A stretch of 64,000 nt of DNA from Streptomyces dangxiongensis (GTDB taxonomy: Bacteria; Actinomycetota; Actinomycetes; Streptomycetales; Streptomycetaceae): assembly GCF_003675325.1 (NCBI RefSeq), contig NZ_CP033073.1:2046001-2110000 (forward strand), given 5' to 3'. Below the pieces are notes generated by a model. That model was given only the letters and a program-made list of their open reading frames with translations, made no database searches and was not told the origin of the DNA. Made by a program: the position numbers and the translations under genes. Of this stretch, positions 53,750 to 61,900 are shown piece by piece (the first letter of the stretch is position 1; every line of letters starts with the position of its first letter).

Positions 53750-54724
53750 TCAGAAGAGGTCCCCGCCCTCGAGGAACTCCGTGTCCTCGCCCTCTTCCTC
53801 CAGGGCCTGGCGGACGATGCGGAGGGCCAGGCCCTCGGAGTAGCCCTTGCGGGCGAGCATGCCGGCGAGGCGCCGGAGCCGTTTGTCCCGGTCGAGGCCG
53901 CGGGTGGCGTGCAGTTTGCGGGCGACGAGTTCGCGGGCGGTCGCCTCCTCCTGCTCGGAGTCGAGCTGAGAGACGGCCTCGTCGATCAGCGATGAGTCGA
54001 CTCCCTTGGTGCGCAGCTCCCGGGCGAGTGCGCGGCCGGCGAGCCCCCGGCCGTGGTGCCGGGACTCCACCCAGGCGTCCGCGAAGGCGCCGTCGTCGAT
54101 GAGTCCGACCTCCTCGAACCGGGACAGCACCTCGTCGGCGACGTCGTCGGGGATCTCCCGCTTGCGCAAGGCGTCCGCGAGTTGCTTGCGGGTGCGCGGG
54201 GTCCCGGTGAGCAGGCGCAGGCAGATCGCCCGGGCCCGCTCGGCCGGGTCCCCTGAAGACTCCCCCCGCTCGGCCCTCGACGAGGGAAGGGCGTCTTCGT
54301 CCTCACCGGGCGCGTCCCCGAAACCGCGCCGCCGGCCACGCCTGCGGCCACCACCCCGCGGGCCGTCACCGCGCGGGCCGCCGGCACCGGAGCCGCGGCC
54401 GGGCGAGCCGGCCCTGCGCGGACCGCCGTCCACGGCCTCCGGCCGGCCACCGCCGTCACCCCCGTGTCCGCCGTCGGAACCGTACGCGTCGGACCCGCCG
54501 CACGCGTCGCGCCCGCCGTACTCGCTGTACGCGCCACGCCGCCCGGACTCGCCGTAGCCACCGTCCGCGTACCCGTCGTCCCCGTGTCCGTCGTCCCGGG
54601 GTCCGCCGTGCCGATGTCCGTCTTCACCGTCCGCGGCGGAGCCCGGCCGGCCCCCGGTGCCCCTCCCCCGTGGGGCACCGGGGAAGGCGTACTCGTACTC
54701 GGCCCAGTCGGTTCGTCGTGTCAC
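53750..54724 (-). CDS. recX: RecX regulatory protein with long disordered N-terminus
   Basis: Modulator of RecA filaments. Only the last ~165 of 324 residues are the RecX helical repeats (RAICLRLLTGTPRTRKQLAD onward). The first ~155 are Gly/Asp/Arg-rich, apparently disordered, with GDGHGDDGYADGGYG-like repeats. The GTG at 54724 follows recA by three bases, so the pair is coupled, as usual in Streptomyces. Confidence 0.92.
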   Translation of the reverse strand: MTRRTDWAEYEYAFPGAPRGRGTGGRPGSAADGEDGHRHGGPRDDGHGDDGYADGGYGESGRRGAYSEYGGRDACGGSDAYGSDGGHGGDGGGRPEAVDGGPRRAGSPGRGSGAGGPRGDGPRGGGRRRGRRRGFGDAPGEDEDALPSSRAERGESSGDPAERARAICLRLLTGTPRTRKQLADALRKREIPDDVADEVLSRFEEVGLIDDGAFADAWVESRHHGRGLAGRALARELRTKGVDSSLIDEAVSQLDSEQEEATARELVARKLHATRGLDRDKRLRRLAGMLARKGYSEGLALRIVRQALEEEGEDTEFLEGGDLF

Positions 54725-54727
54725 GGG

Positions 54728-55858
54728 TCAGCTCTTGGCTGCGGCGGCCTTGGGCTTGGCGGCCTTGGCGGCTGCCGGGGCGGGCACCGACTTGGCGTCG
54801 TCGGCCACCGCAGTGGTGGTGACCGCCGCGTCCGCACCCGGCTCCACGGCGGGCTTCTCCGGCCGGACGCCCACGCCCAGCTTCTCCTTGATCTTCTTCT
54901 CGATCTCGTTGGCCAGATCGGGGTTGTCCTTCAGGAAGTTGCGCGCGTTCTCCTTGCCCTGGCCGAGCTGGTCGCCCTCGTACGTGTACCAGGCGCCGGC
55001 CTTGCGCACGAAGCCGTGCTCCACGCCCATGTCGATCAGACCGCCCTCGCGGCTGATGCCGTGGCCGTAGAGGATGTCGAACTCGGCCTGCTTGAAGGGC
55101 GGCGCGACCTTGTTCTTGACCACCTTGACGCGGGTGCGGTTGCCCACCGCGTCGGTGCCGTCCTTCAGCGTCTCGATACGCCGGATGTCGAGCCGTACCG
55201 AGGCGTAGAACTTCAGCGCCCGGCCACCGGTCGTGGTCTCCGGGGAGCCGAACATCACACCGATCTTCTCGCGGAGCTGGTTGATGAAGATCGCGGTGGT
55301 CTTGGACTGGTTGAGCGCGCTCGTGATCTTCCGCAGGGCCTGGCTCATCAGCCGGGCCTGGAGGCCGACGTGGCTGTCGCCCATCTCACCCTCGATCTCC
55401 GCGCGCGGTACGAGCGCCGCGACGGAGTCGATGACGATCAGGTCGAGGGCGCCGGAGCGGACGAGCATGTCCACGATCTCCAGGGCCTGCTCGCCGTTGT
55501 CCGGCTGGGACAGGATCAGGTTGTCGATGTCGACGCCGAGCTTCTGCGCGTACTCGGGGTCGAGGGCGTGCTCCGCGTCCACGAACGCGACCTGGCCGCC
55601 GGCCTTCTGGGCGTTCGCCACCGCGTGCAGGGTCAGGGTCGTCTTACCGGAGGACTCCGGTCCGTAGACCTCGATGACGCGGCCGCGCGGCAGGCCGCCG
55701 ACGCCGAGCGCGACGTCGAGCGCGGTCGACCCGGTCGGGATGACCTCGATGGGCTCCTTCGACCGATCGCCCATGCGCATGACCGCGCCCTTGCCGAATT
55801 GCCGTTCAATCTGTGCGAGCGCGGCGTCGAGCGCCTTCTCGCGGTCGGTTCCTGCCAT
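54728..55858 (-). CDS. recA: Recombinase RecA
   Basis: Homologous-recombination ATPase and LexA coprotease, 376 residues: Walker [15 protein letters not shown] near residue 66, Walker [11 protein letters not shown], and loop 2 around [17 protein letters not shown]. The C-terminal ~40 residues are Ala/Lys-rich ([15 protein letters not shown]), typical of Streptomyces. The ATG at 55858 gives the family start [19 protein letters not shown]. Confidence 0.98.
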   Translation of the reverse strand: MAGTDREKALDAALAQIERQFGKGAVMRMGDRSKEPIEVIPTGSTALDVALGVGGLPRGRVIEVYGPESSGKTTLTLHAVANAQKAGGQVAFVDAEHALDPEYAQKLGVDIDNLILSQPDNGEQALEIVDMLVRSGALDLIVIDSVAALVPRAEIEGEMGDSHVGLQARLMSQALRKITSALNQSKTTAIFINQLREKIGVMFGSPETTTGGRALKFYASVRLDIRRIETLKDGTDAVGNRTRVKVVKNKVAPPFKQAEFDILYGHGISREGGLIDMGVEHGFVRKAGAWYTYEGDQLGQGKENARNFLKDNPDLANEIEKKIKEKLGVGVRPEKPAVEPGADAAVTTTAVADDAKSVPAPAAAKAAKPKAAAAKS

Positions 55859-56019
55859 GGGTTCCACCCGGTTTGCTTGAGTCGATCGCTTCACGTCAAA
55901 GACGCTAACGCCTGCCACTGACAATGCGCCCCGACGCAGGACCAGCCTGTGGATAACCGAGGGGCATCTGCCCTCGAACCGGGACGTAACGCCCCTCCGA
56001 AAGCCTCGCCTGAGCTTCC

Positions 56020-56049
56020 ATATGAATGGATGTTCGATTTTCGTGTCAA
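56020..56049 (-). promoter_or_regulatory. recA promoter with SOS box in its spacer
   Basis: Minus strand: -35 TTGACA (56044-56049), 18-base spacer, -10 TCATAT (56020-56025). The spacer and -10 carry TCGAACATCCATTCAT (56022-56037), whose left half is a perfect LexA half-site. The right half is diverged, as I recall for other Streptomyces recA promoters. Bases 55859-56019 are untranslated leader with nothing else seen. Confidence 0.8.
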
Positions 56050-56114
56050 GCGCACCACGCAGGCGGGGCGGGGCTCCCGCGGGGGGCGAGTGGCTTGGGC
56101 GACGCTCGCCGCGG

Positions 56115-56148
56115 CCGAGCGATCCGCGGGGCCGAGCAATCCGCGGGG
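56115..56148 (+). repeat. 17-base tandem duplication
   Basis: CCGAGCGATCCGCGGGG repeated once with one change, between recA and the permease gene. Confidence 0.85.
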
Positions 56149-56177
56149 CCATGGGGACAAGTGCCCCCTGCGGCCGA

Positions 56178-56204
56178 GTGACCGCGGCGGTCCGCCGCGG
56201 TCAC
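56178..56204 (-). terminator. Terminator of the AI-2E-family permease gene
   Basis: A 13-base inverted repeat (GTGACCGCGGCGG with CCGCCGCGGTCAC) ten bases beyond the permease stop. Confidence 0.75.
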
Positions 56205-56214
56205 CGCTCCGGCT

Positions 56215-57528
56215 CTAGGGCCGGTCCTGCCCGTCGGAACGCCCGGAACGCCCGGAACGACCGGAGAGGCCGGACCACAGCCGTCGGACGCGCGTGAGCG
56301 TTCCCGGACCGCCCGGCCGCCCCCGGCCCCGGCTTCGGTGCCCGTGCACCCGGGGGTCGTCCGTGACGGCGTACCGCTTCACGTACGCCCCGAGGAACGC
56401 CTGGAGCGTGGCCACCGCGGGGATGGCGATCAGCGCGCCCACCGCGCCGAGCAGCGCGGTGCCCGCGATGACCGAGCCGAAGGCGACCGCCGGGTGGATG
56501 TCCACCGTCTTGGCGGTCAGCTTGGGCTGGAGCATGTAGTTCTCGAACTGCTGGTAGACCACGACGAAGACCAGCACCCACACCGCGTACCAGGGGTTGA
56601 CGGCGAACGCGATCAGCATCGGCAGCGCGCCCGCCAGGTACGTCCCGATGGTGGGGATGAACTGCGAGACCAGGCCGACCCAGACACCGAGCACGGGCGC
56701 GTACGGCACGCCCAGGGACTCGAGCAGGATGTAGTGCGCGACCCCGGAGATGAGTGCCATGAGGCCGCGCGAGTAGAGATAGCCGCCCGTCTTGTCGACG
56801 GCGATCTCCCAGGCGCGCAGCACCTCGGCCTGGCGGGCGGGCGGCAGGACGGAGCACAGGGCGCGGCGCAGCCGGGGGCCGTCCGCGGCGAAGTAGAACG
56901 AGAACAGCCCGATCGTCAGCATCCGGAAGAGGCCGCCGAGGACCTGGGCGGACACGTCGAGGACACCGGCCGCGCTGTTCTGCGCGTACTTGCGCAGCCA
57001 GTCGGAGTGGAGCAGGCCCTCCTGGACGTCCACCCGTCTGAGTTCCGTGTGGAAGGTGTGGTTGATCCAGTTGATGAGCGAGTCGAGATAGTCCGGGAAA
57101 CCCTCGATCATCTTGATGATCTGACCGGCCAGCATCGACCCGAGCAGGGTGACGAAACCGGCGGCGATGACGGTCAGCCCGAGGAAGACCAGGAAGGTGG
57201 CGAGCCCCCTGCGCATCCCGCCGGCCGCCATCCGGCTCACCGCCGGCTCGATCGCGAGGGCGAGGAAGAACGCGATCAAGATGTTGATCAACAGTGCGGT
57301 CAGCTGGTGGAAGGCCCAGCTGCCTAGCTGGAACGCGGCGATCAGCGCGAGCGCGAGCACCATGGCGCGCGGCAGCCAGCGCGGCATCCGGCCGACCGGA
57401 TCGACGGCCCCGGGGGCCGCGGCCAGGCCGGATGGTGTCGTCGCCGGTGCCGCGTGCCGGTCGGACGGCGCGGACGGGTCGTCGCCGTCCGCGGGCGGTG
57501 CCAGGGAGTCCTTGTCAGTCGGTGCCAC
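56215..57528 (-). CDS. AI-2E/PerM-family membrane transporter
   Basis: About 437 residues with six or more transmembrane helices: AMVLALALIAAFQLGSWAF and LINILIAFFLALAIEPAV early, VLVFVVVYQQFENYMLQPKL late. The family includes AI-2 exporters and Na+/H+ antiporters, so substrate is not predictable. The C-terminus is basic with SGRSGRSGRSD repeats. I prefer the GTG at 57528 over one at 57546; neither has a clear ribosome site. Confidence 0.85.
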   Translation of the reverse strand: MAPTDKDSLAPPADGDDPSAPSDRHAAPATTPSGLAAAPGAVDPVGRMPRWLPRAMVLALALIAAFQLGSWAFHQLTALLINILIAFFLALAIEPAVSRMAAGGMRRGLATFLVFLGLTVIAAGFVTLLGSMLAGQIIKMIEGFPDYLDSLINWINHTFHTELRRVDVQEGLLHSDWLRKYAQNSAAGVLDVSAQVLGGLFRMLTIGLFSFYFAADGPRLRRALCSVLPPARQAEVLRAWEIAVDKTGGYLYSRGLMALISGVAHYILLESLGVPYAPVLGVWVGLVSQFIPTIGTYLAGALPMLIAFAVNPWYAVWVLVFVVVYQQFENYMLQPKLTAKTVDIHPAVAFGSVIAGTALLGAVGALIAIPAVATLQAFLGAYVKRYAVTDDPRVHGHRSRGRGRPGGPGTLTRVRRLWSGLSGRSGRSGRSDGQDRP

Positions 57529-57664
57529 GGGCCAAGTCTCACCCACGCGGCCGACAGCCGGTGCCCGCGGGCGGCCTTCGTGACGGATCAGTGCCGTACC
57601 GCCGGTTCCCGCACCGGTCTCAATCCCCGCAACCAGCGCATTCCGGCCGGCCGGTCAGCGTCCT

Positions 57665-57859
57665 TCAGCGTCGCTCACCGGGCACGCTCATGACCGCGCA
57701 GACCACGCGCCACACGTCCTTGGCCTCCCAGCCGGCGTCCAGCGCCTGTTTCACCGTGCGTCCGCCCAGTTCCGACATGACGTGATCACGCGCGAAGGTG
57801 TCGGCGTACTCCGTACCGAAGTGTTCCGCCATCCGCTGCCAGAAGACCGTCAACCGCAT
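57665..57859 (-). CDS. DUF3046 family protein
   Basis: 64-residue conserved actinobacterial protein, MRLTVFWQRMAEHFG to WRVVCAVMSVPGERR, containing HVMSELGGRTVKQALDAG. Often encoded near recA. Function unknown. Confidence 0.88.
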   Translation of the reverse strand: MRLTVFWQRMAEHFGTEYADTFARDHVMSELGGRTVKQALDAGWEAKDVWRVVCAVMSVPGERR

Positions 57860-57938
57860 GACTCCAGTATCCCGCCCCTGAGTGTGGGCCTGGCCCGGAG
57901 TGCTTTCCGAGACCGCTTTCCGTCCTACGGTCTGACCC

Positions 57939-58883
57939 ATGTCCGAAACAGGAGTCTCCCCGCTCCCCTCCACGCCCCCGGCGCGATCCCCGCTCTTCCG
58001 CGCCGAGCAGTTCGTGTGGCTCACCGCGCGCGTGCTGGAGCAGCGCCTCTTCGCCCACCACTTCCTGCACGGCACCCCGGACGCGGTCGAGAGGGCGCTG
58101 GACGCCTACCGCAACGAGGACGGCGGGTACGGGCACGCGCTGGAGCCCGATCTGCGCGGACCGGTCAGCCAGCCCCTGCACACCGCGCACGCCCTGCGGG
58201 TGCTGGACGCCATCGGCCGGTGCGGCGGACAGCGGGTGGAGCGCGTGTGCCGCTATCTGACCTCCGTCTCCACTCCGGACGGCGCGCTGCCGGCTGGGCA
58301 CCCCGGCCAGCGCGGATATCCGACGGCGCCGTTCGTCCCGGTCGTCGACGACCCGCCCGGCGACCTGCTGGCCACCGGACCGGTGGTCGGCGTGCTGCAC
58401 CGCAACGCGGTGTGGCACGCGTGGCTGTTCCGGGCCACCGACTTCTGCTGGCAGGCCGTGGAGTCCCTGGAGGAGTCCCATCCGTACGAGGTGGAGGCCG
58501 CCGTGATCTTCCTGGACTCCGCTGCCGACCGCCCGCGTGCGCAGGCCGCCGCCGACCGGCTGGGCCGCCTGGTGCGGAAGCAGCGGCTCGCGGCGCTGGA
58601 CCCCGGCCTTCTCGACGCGTTCCCGGTCGCGCCCGGCTACGCCCCGGGCGAGCACCACTTCCCGCACGACTTCGCCCGCAGCCCGGACTCGCTCGCGCGC
58701 GCGTGGTTCACGGATGACGAGATGGCCCGCTCGCTGGACCACCTGGCCGCCGAGCAGCAGGAGGACGGCGGCTGGCCCGTACGCTGGCGCCGGTGGGCCC
58801 CGGCCCCCGCGCTGGAGGCACGCCCCCTGGTGACGATCGAGGCACTGCGCACGCTGCGGGCGCACGGCCGCTTCGTGGGCTGA
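57939..58883 (+). CDS. Prenyltransferase/terpene-cyclase-fold-like protein, function unknown
   Basis: 314 residues with repeated QW-like motifs of alpha/alpha-barrel proteins: YRNEDGGYGHALEPDLRG near residue 58 and EQQEDGGWPVRWRRWAPA near 270. The catalytic DxDD/DDxD motifs of squalene-hopene cyclases are not evident, so a catalytic role is doubtful. Confidence 0.75.
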   Translation: MSETGVSPLPSTPPARSPLFRAEQFVWLTARVLEQRLFAHHFLHGTPDAVERALDAYRNEDGGYGHALEPDLRGPVSQPLHTAHALRVLDAIGRCGGQRVERVCRYLTSVSTPDGALPAGHPGQRGYPTAPFVPVVDDPPGDLLATGPVVGVLHRNAVWHAWLFRATDFCWQAVESLEESHPYEVEAAVIFLDSAADRPRAQAAADRLGRLVRKQRLAALDPGLLDAFPVAPGYAPGEHHFPHDFARSPDSLARAWFTDDEMARSLDHLAAEQQEDGGWPVRWRRWAPAPALEARPLVTIEALRTLRAHGRFVG

Positions 58884-58955
58884 CCGGACCGGCGCCCGCT
58901 CACCCGGTTTGCCCAGGTCAGGGCGATTGTCAGTGGGCGGGTGCAGGATGGACGC

Positions 58956-61900
58956 ATGGTCAGCTCCGCACACCGAGCCCTGGACGGCTTCTCCCCCGCG
59001 ACCCGCGGTTGGTTCACGGGGGCCTTCTCCGCGCCCACCGCGGCCCAGGCCGGTGCGTGGCAGGCCATCCGGGAGGGCTCGGACGTGCTGGTCGTCGCCC
59101 CGACGGGCTCGGGCAAGACGCTGGCCGCGTTCCTCGCCGCCCTGGACCAGTTGGCGTCGGCCCCGCCCCCGGCCGACCCGAAGAAGCGCTGCCGGGTGTT
59201 GTACGTGTCCCCGCTGAAAGCCCTCGCGGTCGACGTCGAGCGCAATCTGCGCAGCCCGCTGACCGGCATCCGCCAGGAGTCCGTGCGCCTGGGCCGGCCG
59301 GAGCCCGAGATCCGCGTCGGCATCCGCTCCGGCGACACCCCCGCCGCCGAGCGCCGCGCGCTGTCCACGCGCCCGCCGGACATTCTCATCACCACCCCCG
59401 AGTCGCTGTTCCTGATGCTGACGTCGGCTGCGCGCGACGCACTGGCCGGCGTCGAGACGGTGATCCTCGACGAGGTGCACGCGGTCGCGGGCACCAAGCG
59501 CGGCGCGCACCTCGCGCTCTCCCTGGAGCGGCTGGACGAGCTGCTGCCGAGGCCCGCCCGCCGGATCGGCCTGTCGGCGACCGTGCGCCCGGTGGACGAG
59601 GTGGCCCGTTATCTGTCGCCGCGGCGCAAGGCGGAGATCGTCCAGCCGGAGTCCGGCAAGGAGTTCGACCTGTCCGTGGTCGTCCCGGTCGAGGACATGG
59701 GCGAGCTGGGCGGCTCCCCGGCGACCGACGCGGCCGGGGGCGGGGAGCGGCCGTCGATCTGGCCGCAGGTGGAGGAGCGCATTGCCGACCTCGTCCAGTC
59801 CCACCGCTCCACGATCGTCTTCGCCAACTCCCGCCGGCTGGCGGAGCGGCTGTGCAACCGGCTCAACGAGATCGCGTACGAGCGCGCCACCGGCGAACCC
59901 CTGGAAGAGCACCACTCCCCCGCCCAGTTGATGGGCGGCTCGGGCGCGGCCCAGGGCGCGCCCCCGGTGATCGCCCGCGCGCACCACGGCTCGGTCTCCA
60001 AGGAGCAGCGCGCCGTGGTGGAGGAGGACCTGAAGGCGGGCCGGCTGCCCGCGGTGGTCGCCACGTCCAGCCTGGAGCTGGGCATCGACATGGGCGCCGT
60101 GGACCTCGTCGTGCAGGTCGAGTCCCCGCCCTCCGTCGCCTCGGGGCTCCAGCGCGTGGGCCGCGCGGGACACCAGGTCGGCGCCGTCTCCACCGGTGTG
60201 GTCTTCCCGAAGTACCGGGGCGACCTCGTCCAGGCGGCCGTGGTCACCGAACGGATGCGCACGGGCGCCATCGAGTCCCTGAAAGTGCCCGCGAACCCGC
60301 TGGACGTGCTCGCGCAGCAGGTAGTCGCCATGACGGCGCTGGACACCTGGCAGTTCGACGACCTGCTCGCCGTGGTCCGCCGCGCCGCTCCGTTCGCCTC
60401 GCTCCCCGAGTCGGCGTTCACGGCGACGCTCGACATGCTCGCCGGCCGCTACCCGTCGGACGCGTTCGCCGAGCTGCGCCCGCGCGTGGTGTGGGACCGG
60501 GTGGCCGGCACGGTCACCGGCCGGCCCGGCGCCCAGCGCCTCGCCGTCACCTCCGGCGGCACGATCCCGGACCGTGGCCTGTTCGGGGTCTTCCTCGCCG
60601 GTTCCGACCCCAAGAAAGGCGGCGGCCGGGTCGGCGAGCTGGACGAGGAGATGGTCTACGAGTCCCGGGTGGGCGATGTCTTCACGCTGGGCACGAGTTC
60701 CTGGCGCATCGAGGACATCACGCGCGACCGCGTGCTGGTCTCCCCCGCGCCGGGCGTGCCGGGCCGGCTGCCCTTCTGGAAGGGCGACCAGCTCGGCCGC
60801 CCGCTCGAACTGGGCCGCGCGGTCGGCGCGTTCCTGCGCGAGATCGGCGCGCTGTCCAAGGACGACGCCCGGCTGCGCCTGCTCACCGCGGGTCTGGACG
60901 CCTGGGCGGCGGACAACGTGCTGTCGTACCTGGACGAGCAGCGCGAGGCCTGCGGCCATGTCCCGGACGACCGCACGATCGTCGTGGAACGGTTCCGGGA
61001 CGAGCTGGGCGACTGGCGGGTCGTCGTGCACTCGCCGTTCGGCGCCCAGGTGCACGCCCCCTGGGCGCTCGCCCTGGGCGCCCGCCTGTCCGAGCGGTAC
61101 GGCATGGACGCGCAGGTCATGCACGCCGACGACGGCATCGTGCTGCGCCTGCCCGACGCCGACCTGATGGGCCTGGACCTGCTCGACCACGAGCCGGTGA
61201 AGGCCGGCACCGAGTACGACGGCGACCAGGCCCCGGTCGGCGCGGCGGACGTGGCCTTCGACAAGGGCGAGGTCGACCAGATCGTCACCGACCAGGTCGG
61301 CGGCTCGGCGCTGTTCGCGTCCCGGTTCCGCGAGTGCGCCGCCCGCGCGCTGCTGCTGCCGCGCCGCACCCCGGGCAAGCGCACCCCGCTGTGGCAGCAG
61401 CGCCAGCGGGCGGCCCAGTTGCTCCAGGTGGCGAGCGAGTTCGGGTCGTTCCCGATCGTCCTGGAAGCGATCCGCGAATGCCTCCAGGACGTCTTCGACG
61501 TTCCCGGACTGGTCGAGCTGATGGGCGACCTGGAGTCCCGCAGGGTGCGCCTGGTCGAGGTCACCACCCCGGAGCCGTCCCCGTTCGCCCGCTCCCTGCT
61601 GTTCGGTTACGTCGCCCAGTTCCTGTACGAGGGCGACTCCCCGCTGGCCGAGCGCCGCGCCGCCGCGCTGTCCCTGGACTCACGGCTGCTGGCCGAGCTG
61701 CTGGGCCAGGCGGAGCTGCGCGAACTGCTCGACGCGGAGGTGCTGACCGAGCTGGAGCGCGAACTCCAGTGGCTCACGGAGGACCGCCGGGTCAAGGATG
61801 TCGAGGGGGTCGCCGACATACTGCGTCTGCTCGGCCCGCTGACCGACGCCGAACTGGTCGCACGGGGCGCGGACCCGCAGTGGGCGCGGGAGCTGGCCGG

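Noticed and set aside
57786..61190. Minus-strand open frame of 1,134 codons
   Set aside because: Antisense to the terpene-cyclase-like gene and lhr; no domain, biased composition.
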